Shown here in pieces: positions 18,270 through 25,541 of a DNA stretch of 64,000 bases (positions are counted from its first letter, which is position 1; each line of letters begins with the position of its first letter). Both the position numbers and the translations under genes were made by a program. The stretch spans positions 62,001-126,000 of the forward strand of contig CAYHVK010000004.1 of the NCBI GenBank assembly GCA_964360255.1, given 5' to 3'. Below the pieces are notes generated by a model that saw only the letters and a list, made by a program, of their open reading frames with translations, did no database searches and was not told the DNA's origin. This DNA is from CAYHVK01 sp964360255. Its GTDB lineage: Bacteria > Bdellovibrionota > Bdellovibrionia > Bdellovibrionales > UBA1609.

Positions 18270-18353
18270 TTACGCATACAGACGATGTTCGATAGCGGGC
18301 AAAGTCAGCAGGTACCGCTCGTGCTCTTTATCGAACGTCGTCTGTATGCGTAA
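18270..18353. repeat. Long inverted repeat, 25-bp arms
   Basis: The left arm 18270-18294 begins TTACGCATACAGACGA and the right arm 18329-18353 is its reverse complement at 24 of 25 positions. The one difference would be a G-U pair in RNA. The 34-nt spacer has a further short pairing (AGCGG with CCGCT). There is no T run. It lies in the convergent gap between the ETF-QO and glycosyltransferase genes. It may be a strong 3'-end hairpin, a small mobile palindrome or a protein-binding site. Confidence 0.8.
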
Positions 18354-18415
18354 ACTTATAAATCTGATCGACACTACTTATGAGGTGTTGGTGTTCAGAT
18401 TTCTGGAACTGAAAG

Positions 18416-19150
18416 TTAACTCTTCAGAGCCCGATCGACGAGATATCGTGTGCCTTTAATCAAAGTGCCTTTGGCTTCTTTAGCGAAACGCTGGGCCGTT
18501 GCGCGCCCCCAACCCTTCTCTTTATAGAAGCGAGCGCTGGTGTAAATCGGCGAGCCGATACCGCTCAGGCGAATGCCTTTTTGTTTCGCTCGCCAGATAA
18601 AATCTTGAACCACATCGGCTTTTAACTCTTCGTCAAAACCACCCACATGTTCAAACTGCTCTTTTGATAGAGCCAATCCCTGGTGACCGAAAGATAGATT
18701 CAAAAGCTTTGAGCGCAATTGCACCGCAAGGCTGTTCAAGAACATGAGCGAAGGGCCATCATCTAAAAATTGCAGCTGGCAATAATGAATTTGCTCGGGC
18801 TTTTCGCGCAGAGCTTTTTGTAAATTAGCTAAAGTTGATTTTGGAATTTTAGAATCGGCGTGCAAGAACCATAAAAATTTATGATGAGTTGAAAAGGCCG
18901 CATGATTCATACCTGTCGCCAAGTGATTTTCACCAGGCATGTGTACAAGTTCAAATAACGATTTATTTTTAATCTTCTCGAGCTCATCAGTATTTAAAAT
19001 TTGTGAACCCACTAAACTCACTCGTGAGCCCGCTGGTAAACTCACTAAATCATTGAGTAGATCACGCCACAGCTTTTCATCCGCTGAGATCGGCACAATC
19101 ACGTGCAAAGATTTAAATGGTTCATTCACTGGTTCACTTAACGTAGACAA
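18416..19150 (-). CDS. Family 2 glycosyltransferase
   Basis: A 244-aa GT-A fold enzyme. LHVIVPISADE opens the nucleotide-sugar domain, FLHADSKIP is the metal-binding DxD-type segment, and GHQGLALSKEQFEHVGGFDEEL matches the acceptor-side motif of GT2 enzymes. It most resembles small soluble family-2 transferases that use HAD in place of DxD. It overlaps the thioesterase gene by 17 bp, so the two are probably coupled. Substrate unknown. Confidence 0.78.
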   Translation of the reverse strand: MSTLSEPVNEPFKSLHVIVPISADEKLWRDLLNDLVSLPAGSRVSLVGSQILNTDELEKIKNKSLFELVHMPGENHLATGMNHAAFSTHHKFLWFLHADSKIPKSTLANLQKALREKPEQIHYCQLQFLDDGPSLMFLNSLAVQLRSKLLNLSFGHQGLALSKEQFEHVGGFDEELKADVVQDFIWRAKQKGIRLSGIGSPIYTSARFYKEKGWGRATAQRFAKEAKGTLIKGTRYLVDRALKS

Positions 19151-19595
19151 AATAGTCTCCTAAAAATTCAACATGGGCTTTTTCTCGCGAAGCCTTTGGG
19201 TGAGCCGAAGCTTTAAGCTTCAGCTTGGCTCTTTTCTTCTGCACTAAATCTTTTTTAAATCGACTGAGTACAGAAGCTGAAGGCGCTTTACACTCCACTT
19301 CAAATGTTCCTTTAAGCGGAGCCGAATAATTATTCGTGCCTTCTCTTAAAACAACATGAGGCTTTAACTCTTTGAGCCCACTCTCTTCAAAGTAATTGAG
19401 CAACAACGACCAACAGCAAACCGCTTGGGCCGCGGCTATAGAGCCACCGAAAACTGTCCCAACATGATTGATATTTGGCGAATGTGGTAGCGAAAAAACG
19501 ACCTTTTGCGCAGAGCTCTTTATGACTCGCAGGCCCATCCCTCTTGTTAGGGGGATTTTACTATGGATCATTTTCTGTAAGCGCTTTATTGTCAT
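19134..19595 (-). CDS. YiiD-type thioesterase domain protein
   Basis: A 153-aa protein resembling the C-terminal hot-dog thioesterase domain of YiiD: IPLTRGMGLRV, then HVGTVFGGSIAAAQAVCCW, a pattern of acyl-CoA-binding hot-dog proteins. There is no attached acetyltransferase domain as in YiiD itself. The start is ATG 19595 or the internal ATG 19571; the first lies only 5 bp from the divergent SDR start. Probably acts on an acyl thioester. Confidence 0.72.
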   Translation of the reverse strand: MTIKRLQKMIHSKIPLTRGMGLRVIKSSAQKVVFSLPHSPNINHVGTVFGGSIAAAQAVCCWSLLLNYFEESGLKELKPHVVLREGTNNYSAPLKGTFEVECKAPSASVLSRFKKDLVQKKRAKLKLKASAHPKASREKAHVEFLGDYFVYVK

Positions 19596-19600
19596 GGGCT

Positions 19601-20392
19601 ATGTCTAAATTAGCACTTATCACTGGCGCATCAAGCGGTATTGGCCTCGAACTCGCAAAAATCATGGCAGCACAGGGTCATGATGTCATCTTAGTCGCAC
19701 GCTCGAAAGAGAAAATGCAAGAGGTGGCGAACGGCCTTGTGAATCAATACGGCATCAAGGCCATCGTTCATCCGTTTGATCTTGCCCAGCGTTACTCAGG
19801 GGAAGCCCTTTTTGAAAGCCTGCGCCGCTATAATGACGACATCGAGTACGTAGTGAATAATGCGGGCTTCGGCGACATCGGTCTTTTTCACAATCAGAAC
19901 CTGACGATGCTCAATGAAATGATTCAGCTGAATGTGACCTCTCTCACTGAAGTTTGCAGACTCTATGGCGAAATTTTCGCAAAAAAAAGAAACGGCACAA
20001 TTCTTAATGTCGCCTCAACTGCAGCATTTCAGCCGGGACCATTTATGTCCGCTTACTATGCTTCAAAAGCCTATGTGCTTTCATTCTCTGAAGCCATTCG
20101 CGACGAACTTTCAGATTACAATGTAAACGTGAGCACGCTCTGCCCTGGCCCAACCTTCAGTGGCTTTCAAGCCCGCTCTGGGATGAGTGATTCGCGAATG
20201 AAAAAGATGGCCGGACTTTTTAAAGGCGCCATTATGACCAGCGCTGACGTTGCACAAATCGCTTATACCGGCTGGATGAATAAAAAATCTGTCATTATAC
20301 CCGGCCCTCTTAATGTGTTTCTGGCCTTCATGACCCGTTTCTCGCCCCGATCCGTGACTTCACGCATCGTTAAGGGTATTAATCACAGATAG
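19601..20392 (+). CDS. Short-chain dehydrogenase/reductase
   Basis: NAD(P)-dependent oxidoreductase of the classical SDR fold: cofactor loop TGASSGIG, structural NNAGFG, catalytic serine in VASTAA and YYASK with tyrosine and lysine. It resembles the DltE-like SDRs that act on acyl or keto groups. I start it at ATG 19601 because SKLALITGASSG directly follows; the open frame extends to 19544 but would overlap the divergent thioesterase. The stop codon lies inside the hairpin at 20388-20413. Confidence 0.88.
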   Translation: MSKLALITGASSGIGLELAKIMAAQGHDVILVARSKEKMQEVANGLVNQYGIKAIVHPFDLAQRYSGEALFESLRRYNDDIEYVVNNAGFGDIGLFHNQNLTMLNEMIQLNVTSLTEVCRLYGEIFAKKRNGTILNVASTAAFQPGPFMSAYYASKAYVLSFSEAIRDELSDYNVNVSTLCPGPTFSGFQARSGMSDSRMKKMAGLFKGAIMTSADVAQIAYTGWMNKKSVIIPGPLNVFLAFMTRFSPRSVTSRIVKGINHR

Positions 20393-20413
20393 GTAAGGGA
20401 TACCTTACCTATC
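20388..20413 (+). other. Intercistronic hairpin before ugd
   Basis: GATAGGTAAGG (20388-20398) pairs perfectly with CCTTACCTATC (20403-20413) around GATA. It holds the SDR stop codon and ends 3 bp before the GAGG ribosome site of ugd. There is no T run, so it may adjust ugd translation or RNA processing. Confidence 0.55.
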
Positions 20414-20427
20414 GATCGAGGTTTAAA

Positions 20428-21756
20428 ATGAAAGTTACAGTTATTGGCACCGGCTATGTCGGTTTAGTTACAGGTACTTGTTTAGCAGAAACAGGTAATG
20501 ACGTGATCTGCGTCGACATCGACGAACAAAAAGTCAATCGCCTGAAAGACGGCATAATTCCTATCTATGAAAAAGGCCTCGAACATTTAGTTAAATCTAA
20601 CTACGAATCTAAACGCCTCAACTTCACCACTGATTTTAATTACGGTGTCGATAAAAGCGACATTATTATTATCGCCGTGGGCACTCCACCAAAAGAAGAT
20701 GGCAGTGCTGACTTACAACACGTTTTAGCGGTCGCAAAAACTATTGGCCAGAAAATGAAATCTTATAAGCTTGTGGTGAGTAAATCGACGGTGCCTGTAG
20801 GCACCGGTGATAGCGTTCGCGAAGCGATTCTTAAAGAGCTCGCCACCCGTGGTGAAAAAATTCAATTTTCAATTGCATCGAATCCTGAATTTTTGAAAGA
20901 AGGCTCAGCGGTTGCAGATTTTATGAAACCTGATCGCATTCTTATTGGCTGCGATGATGAAAAGGCCGAGCAGATGCTTCGCGAACTTTACGGTTCATTC
21001 GTTCTCAACGGTCACCGCTTTATCACAATGGATATTCGCTCCGCCGAACTTTGCAAATATGCATCGAACGCCATGCTCGCCACTAAAATTTCATTTATGA
21101 ATGAACTCTCTCGAATCGCAGAAACTGTGGGAGCGGACATCATTCAAGTTCGTCAAGGCATGGGCGCCGATAAACGCATCGGCTATGAGTTCACTCACGC
21201 CGGGCTTGGCTACGGCGGCTCTTGCTTTCCGAAAGATGTAAACGCGCTGGTGAATATTGCGAAAGGCTTAGGGCTTGATGCTCCGCTATTACAAGCCGTT
21301 GAAGATGTAAACGACACTCAACGTATTCGTTTTATTTCGACCATCAAAAAAGGTCTTGGCAGCGCTAAAGGTAAAAAAATCGCCATTTGGGGATTAGCTT
21401 TCAAACCCGAAACAGACGACATCAGAAAAGCTCCCTCACTTGATATTATTGATGCACTTTTAAAAGATGGCGCGACAGTTGTCGCCTACGACCCCATTGC
21501 CGCTAATGCGGTGGCTGAGCATTTTAAAGGCCAGAAGGCTTTAACTTTTGCCGAAGATATGTACGACGCTCTACAAGGCGCTGATGCTATGGTTTTATGC
21601 ACGGAGTGGAAATTCTTTAGATCACCAGATTTTGAAAAGATGAAATCCCTTATGAGCGATCCGCTAATCTTCGATGGTCGCAATCAGTACGAACCTTCGA
21701 GTTTACAAGAAAAAGGCTTTAGTTATTACTGTGTGGGACGAGCGCCAGTTGTTTAA
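20428..21756 (+). CDS. ugd: UDP-glucose 6-dehydrogenase
   Basis: Oxidises UDP-glucose to UDP-glucuronate for envelope or extracellular polysaccharides. The NAD motif MKVTVIGTGYVGLV opens the protein. The catalytic cysteine is in GYGGSCFPKDV, and GLAFKPETDDIRKAPS marks the C-terminal UDP-binding domain. The 442-aa length is normal. GAGG precedes the ATG. It lies 35 bp after the SDR gene and may share its transcript. Confidence 0.95.
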   Translation: MKVTVIGTGYVGLVTGTCLAETGNDVICVDIDEQKVNRLKDGIIPIYEKGLEHLVKSNYESKRLNFTTDFNYGVDKSDIIIIAVGTPPKEDGSADLQHVLAVAKTIGQKMKSYKLVVSKSTVPVGTGDSVREAILKELATRGEKIQFSIASNPEFLKEGSAVADFMKPDRILIGCDDEKAEQMLRELYGSFVLNGHRFITMDIRSAELCKYASNAMLATKISFMNELSRIAETVGADIIQVRQGMGADKRIGYEFTHAGLGYGGSCFPKDVNALVNIAKGLGLDAPLLQAVEDVNDTQRIRFISTIKKGLGSAKGKKIAIWGLAFKPETDDIRKAPSLDIIDALLKDGATVVAYDPIAANAVAEHFKGQKALTFAEDMYDALQGADAMVLCTEWKFFRSPDFEKMKSLMSDPLIFDGRNQYEPSSLQEKGFSYYCVGRAPVV

Positions 21757-21784
21757 GCGGCGCAGATGACGCTGCAATTCTAGA

Positions 21785-22054
21785 TCAAGATGCTTTTTTA
21801 GACTTTTTAATTTCGTCACGGACAACTTGACGGACTCTACTCTCAGTTAAAACTGAATCGCCAGCTTGCATACGCTCTCGCAATAACATATTGAGAAGAG
21901 TCTGATATCCGATTCCGCGTCTATCACCCTCTTCAATTAGCCAAACAAAAATTTCGTAATCAATACGAAATGTCTTCTGAACTTTTGTGGTTTTGGCATC
22001 TATAACAGGACCACGTCTCATTTTCATTTTCTTTAAATCATACTCTTTCTTCAT
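21785..22054 (-). CDS. brnA: BrnA-type antitoxin
   Basis: An 89-aa protein resembling BrnA antitoxins: a charged N-terminal arm and a ribbon-helix-helix-like segment (TFRIDYEIFVWLIEEGDRRG followed by YQTLLNMLLRERM). BrnA neutralises BrnT and represses the operon. It overlaps brnT by 17 bp, the normal order being toxin first, antitoxin second. Family call moderately confident. Confidence 0.85.
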   Translation of the reverse strand: MKKEYDLKKMKMRRGPVIDAKTTKVQKTFRIDYEIFVWLIEEGDRRGIGYQTLLNMLLRERMQAGDSVLTESRVRQVVRDEIKKSKKAS

Positions 22055-22310
22055 ATAAAATCCTTTCTGCAGGCGTCACATGTCGGGCAGATATAATACG
22101 TATTTGATCTTCACCCCTATAGCAGCTGACAACAAATAAAAGATGGTCCTTATTCGACAAGCCAACTGTTACAAAACGCTGCTCGGAATGTCTAAAATCT
22201 TCGAATACTAATGAGTTCGGATCGTCCAAAACTCTTACAGCTTCGGCAAAATCCACCCCATGCTTCTTCAAATTGCCTATGGCCTTCGCCTCATCCCAGA
22301 CAACTAACAT
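22038..22310 (-). CDS. brnT: BrnT-type ribonuclease toxin
   Basis: About 90 aa with the BrnT signature: WDEAKAIGNLKKHGVDFAEA near the N-terminus, the ERF-like SEQRFVTVG, and IRIISARHVTPAER followed by Y near the end. BrnT is a RelE-like mRNA interferase. I use ATG 22310; a TTG two codons upstream is possible. A promoter with repeats lies directly upstream, leaving a very short or absent leader. Confidence 0.88.
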   Translation of the reverse strand: MLVVWDEAKAIGNLKKHGVDFAEAVRVLDDPNSLVFEDFRHSEQRFVTVGLSNKDHLLFVVSCYRGEDQIRIISARHVTPAERILYEERV

Positions 22311-22313
22311 AAC

Positions 22314-22346
22314 CAATGTACCACAATGTAACTACAATGGCAATAC
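22314..22346 (-). promoter_or_regulatory. brnTA promoter with helically phased repeats
   Basis: On the minus strand TTGCCA and TACATT are 17 bp apart, a plausible -35/-10 pair placed so close to the brnT ATG that the mRNA would be nearly leaderless. On the plus strand CAATG-type repeats begin at 22314, 22324 and 22335, about one helical turn apart, overlapping the promoter. They are the likely BrnA operator; this is inference. Confidence 0.55.
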
Positions 22347-22347
22347 A

Positions 22348-22755
22348 TCAATTAAGACCTGGATCGTTCTCTGGTGACATGACTGAGCCAATACAAAAAA
22401 CTGAGATAATTCGCCACACTCCGTCGCGAAAGCCCAATACAACATCTAAGTCATCGTCGACATTAAGAAGCGAAACCGCCTCATCCGGCAGAACTAGCAC
22501 CCCAAGGCGACGACCGCTTGAGCGATAGAGAATAATGCCATTTGTTTTCTTCTTGCCAACATAAGCGGTGCCACGAAACATACGAGAGTATTTGCGCTCA
22601 CCCTTAACTTTAGATTTTATTGATTTTTCGTCAGCTTCGATTTCATCAAACAACTCACAGAGACGATTTTTACGCCCCTCTTCTTGCTTCATGTAAGCTA
22701 GGAAACGGGTTTCTGATTCAAGACTAGGGATAAGATTAAATAGCAGTTGCTTCAT
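22348..22755 (-). CDS. Hypothetical protein upstream of brnTA
   Basis: A 135-aa protein I do not recognise. It has a charged helical N-terminal half (about residues 20-55) and a beta-rich second half (VLPDEAVSLLN, DLDVVLGFRDG). No signal peptide or membrane segment. ATG 22755 is chosen because AAAGGAG precedes it; that site is buried in a perfect hairpin (22757-22781). Its stop lies 2 bp before the brnTA promoter repeats. It may be an accessory gene of the toxin-antitoxin island. Confidence 0.6.
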   Translation of the reverse strand: MKQLLFNLIPSLESETRFLAYMKQEEGRKNRLCELFDEIEADEKSIKSKVKGERKYSRMFRGTAYVGKKKTNGIILYRSSGRRLGVLVLPDEAVSLLNVDDDLDVVLGFRDGVWRIISVFCIGSVMSPENDPGLN

Positions 22756-22756
22756 A

Positions 22757-22781
22757 AATGCTCCTTTTTGAAAGGAGCATT
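22757..22781 (-). promoter_or_regulatory. Hairpin enclosing a ribosome-binding site
   Basis: AATGCTCCTTT (22757-22767) and AAAGGAGCATT (22771-22781) form a perfect 11-bp stem with a 3-nt loop. In the minus-strand mRNA the AAAGGAG of the gene starting at 22755 lies in the right arm, so folding would block translation. It may respond to temperature, helicase or ribosome load; the mechanism is unknown. Confidence 0.6.
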
Positions 22782-22889
22782 GCAAGCTTAAGACTAGGGC
22801 TGAGAAGCTATTAGCCCATCAGAGAGTGGACGAGCCGGACCGTTTCGGAATCCGGCGAATGCATCACCGGCCGGACCGATCGGTTAGAT
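22782..22889. other. Intergenic region after the AAA+ gene
   Basis: GC-rich patch with repeated GCCGGACCG units (about 22832-22840 and 22871-22879) and partial pairing between CCGGA and TCCGG arms. It could form the 3'-end structure of the AAA+ transcript, which ends at 22890, but there is no T run and I do not call a terminator. Confidence 0.35.
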
Positions 22890-25325
22890 CTACTTTACAA
22901 TTTCAAAAATGAGTTCAGGCTGTTTGTTCGCATTGAACACGCGTCTCATAACAATCAAGTCACCGTCTTGAAGATCCATACTATCAACCTGGCGACCTTG
23001 GCTTGTGACGTATTTACCTTGCGAACGCATGCTATTCACTGAGCGAGCGATAAGACGCTCAAAGATACGGTTAATATCACGCGCTGACTTATCGAGCTGA
23101 CCAGCGGCGCGCTTCAACTCTTCTTGGAAGAGTTTCGCCATATGGGCTCTTGCTCCATCGTAAACCTTAAGACGGATCATATCTTTTGATAAGAAATCTT
23201 TATTAAAGTCATCGATCAATTTACCGAAGATGTGCTGTGAAGTTTCAGCATTGATTGAATTGTACGGAATCACATCATCAATACGGTTCAAGATCTTCGG
23301 CGCTAAGCCCATGGCTTTACCTAAAAGAATCTTCATCTGCTCAAGTGAAGTGTTCACCGGAACGTTATCGACTTTGTTCGTTGTAGCAATAATCAAGATT
23401 TTACCGAAGTTCACACTCTTACCTTCACCACTGCGAAGGATACCATCACCCATTGCCGAAACCCAGATTTCAACTGCGGCACGATGAGCCTCTTCAACTT
23501 CATCTAATAAAAGGACGCAGCCATCAGAACATTCTTTAATCAAACGATCGAGAACCGTATTACCATCGCCATAACCAGCATAACCCGGCGATGTACTCGT
23601 AATTTTAGAGACTGCGTGAGCCTCTTTAAATTCTGCCATATCGACGCGAACAAGTTTACCTTTGAACGCAATATCGGCAACAGCATAAGCGCCACTCGTT
23701 TTACCAGACCCTGGAGGGCCCGTTAACCAAACCACACCCAGAGGTTGGCCAGCCGCTTTACGATAGCGATCTACTACACGCATCGCAAGAGCCGCCAATC
23801 TCTCTACAGCATGATCTTGCCCGATCACGCGTTTTTTCATCGCATCAACGATATTATCAAAAGTTAATTTAGAGCGACCGAGCACATCCTCAATAGCCAC
23901 ATCACGCTCGCGATTCACGAAACGCGCAATATCGTGCTCGCTTAAAGTGTTCGCTTCACGATTAAGAGCAATATATCTCTGAGAATCCTCTGGGCTCATT
24001 TTAATTTTCTTCAAGCGAGCTTCAGATATTTCAGAGCCATCTTTAATACCGTATTTTTTAAGCAACTGGGCAATTTCAGTTTGAGCATCTGTCGCCGCTT
24101 TGTTTGCCGCTTCAATTTTAGCGATAGACTGCTTCACGATTTTAATTTCATAAGGCAAAACACTTTTTAAACGACGGGCTTCGCGGCCTGACAGTGATTG
24201 TGCCTGAACCAACTTCTCTTCTAGATCATTAATCTTATCTTGTAAGTGTCTTGTTAAAATCGATGTATTCGCATTGGCCATTTCTTTAGAGGCTGCCGAT
24301 TTATCTAAAATACGAACAACGATTCCGGGAGGAGCCATATCCGCATAGAAACGACGAGCTACATCCATAGCTTTACGAATCATTTCATCTGAAATATAAA
24401 TGCCTCTTTCTTTTTCAATACCACGAGCATATTGACGAGCTACACGAATCACTTTGCTATCAGAAATATGGCTTAAGTGAATACTGCTTAAATTAGCTTT
24501 TAAGAATGGGTTCTTCTTTTGAACTTTAACTAAATCGTCTGAATTCACTTCAACGATAAATTTCACTTCGCGCTTGCCTGCGAACTTGCGTTTTGCATTC
24601 ATGATCAATTTATCAATATCGTCGCTAAACTGATCGCCATCGCGTGAGATCAAACCCTCTGTTCTTTGAAGGTGTAAAATTACCGGGCCTTTCACAGCCT
24701 GACCTTTGGCATCGCGAAGAACCGGAATCATATCTAAAGCCGCCATAAAAGCCGCCTCATCAGTAGCCGTTGCGTGCGACAAGTTTACAGAAATGACCTG
24801 ACCATGTAATAGATCTTTAGGCACTTTACCTAATTGAATGAGTTCTTGAAGACGGTAAACTGATGTCGTCTTACCCGCTCCAACTGCTGCATCAATCACG
24901 GCGCCCTCAACTGTTTGGCTTGAAAGAGCAAGAGTGAGTTTTTCAGCTGCATCATCAAGACCAATAGCATCGCCGTAAGAAACAGATTCGCCATTCATAT
25001 TTGTACGAACGCGTCCGTATGTATTTTGTAAGAAATCATTCGTTACGTTATTAAGTCCGTCCTCAACATAACCGTGAGTGCGCTTTAGAGAAGCTTCTTT
25101 TACAACTTGTGTTGCTGCTGCCACCGATACATGAGGTTCTTGTGGCTTCACAGGAGCTTTCGGAGCTTTGGCTGGAAGTGCTATAGGTTCAACTTTCTTG
25201 AGTGGATTGTAGCGATTCCAGAGAGCTGAGAGCCCTTCAGTTAATCGATTGGCGTGTGCAACCGGTGCATACGACGTCAAACTCACCAAAAATATAAGGA
25301 CATAAACTGAAGCTTTATTAAGCAT
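22890..25325 (-). CDS. Exported ClpB/Hsp100-like AAA+ ATPase
   Basis: About 811 aa with a typical signal peptide (basic start, VYVLIFLVSL core, cut after AHA near residue 25) followed by two AAA+ modules. D1 keeps a P-loop (AAVGAGKT, about 146-153) but its Walker B reads VILHLQR with no DE, and its arginine finger is not evident. A coiled-coil-like segment spans about 360-425. D2 is intact: GPPGSGKT (about 537-543), pore-loop GYAGY, LLLDEVEEAH, sensor-1 ATTN, PKILNRID, sensor-2 SARDINR. No Clp N-domain. ATG 25325 follows GGAG; an ATG four codons earlier is possible. Divergent from large exported proteins. Confidence 0.85.
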   Translation of the reverse strand: MLNKASVYVLIFLVSLTSYAPVAHANRLTEGLSALWNRYNPLKKVEPIALPAKAPKAPVKPQEPHVSVAAATQVVKEASLKRTHGYVEDGLNNVTNDFLQNTYGRVRTNMNGESVSYGDAIGLDDAAEKLTLALSSQTVEGAVIDAAVGAGKTTSVYRLQELIQLGKVPKDLLHGQVISVNLSHATATDEAAFMAALDMIPVLRDAKGQAVKGPVILHLQRTEGLISRDGDQFSDDIDKLIMNAKRKFAGKREVKFIVEVNSDDLVKVQKKNPFLKANLSSIHLSHISDSKVIRVARQYARGIEKERGIYISDEMIRKAMDVARRFYADMAPPGIVVRILDKSAASKEMANANTSILTRHLQDKINDLEEKLVQAQSLSGREARRLKSVLPYEIKIVKQSIAKIEAANKAATDAQTEIAQLLKKYGIKDGSEISEARLKKIKMSPEDSQRYIALNREANTLSEHDIARFVNRERDVAIEDVLGRSKLTFDNIVDAMKKRVIGQDHAVERLAALAMRVVDRYRKAAGQPLGVVWLTGPPGSGKTSGAYAVADIAFKGKLVRVDMAEFKEAHAVSKITSTSPGYAGYGDGNTVLDRLIKECSDGCVLLLDEVEEAHRAAVEIWVSAMGDGILRSGEGKSVNFGKILIIATTNKVDNVPVNTSLEQMKILLGKAMGLAPKILNRIDDVIPYNSINAETSQHIFGKLIDDFNKDFLSKDMIRLKVYDGARAHMAKLFQEELKRAAGQLDKSARDINRIFERLIARSVNSMRSQGKYVTSQGRQVDSMDLQDGDLIVMRRVFNANKQPELIFEIVK

Positions 25326-25541
25326 ACAAGTCTCCATAGCATTACGCTTAAGTAACTATGTGCAATGGTCATGCCCTGTTCTCAAATCAAAAAACACCGT
25401 AATTCAAATAGTTAGCGCTATATAGTTGCCCAAGAACTAGGCAGGTCGTCCGCAAAAATTGTCACGAGCGTGAAATTGTAATGCCCGAAATCCATTGTAT
25501 GAGACCCAGAGATGGCACTGAACTTGGATATGTAAATAGAT
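25326..25541. promoter_or_regulatory. Divergent intergenic region
   Basis: Separates the exported AAA+ gene from the 578-aa exported protein gene and must hold both promoters. A short inverted pair TGCC/GGCA spaced by 9 bp lies near 25427-25443. No consensus promoter stands out, which may mean an alternative sigma factor. Confidence 0.35.
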
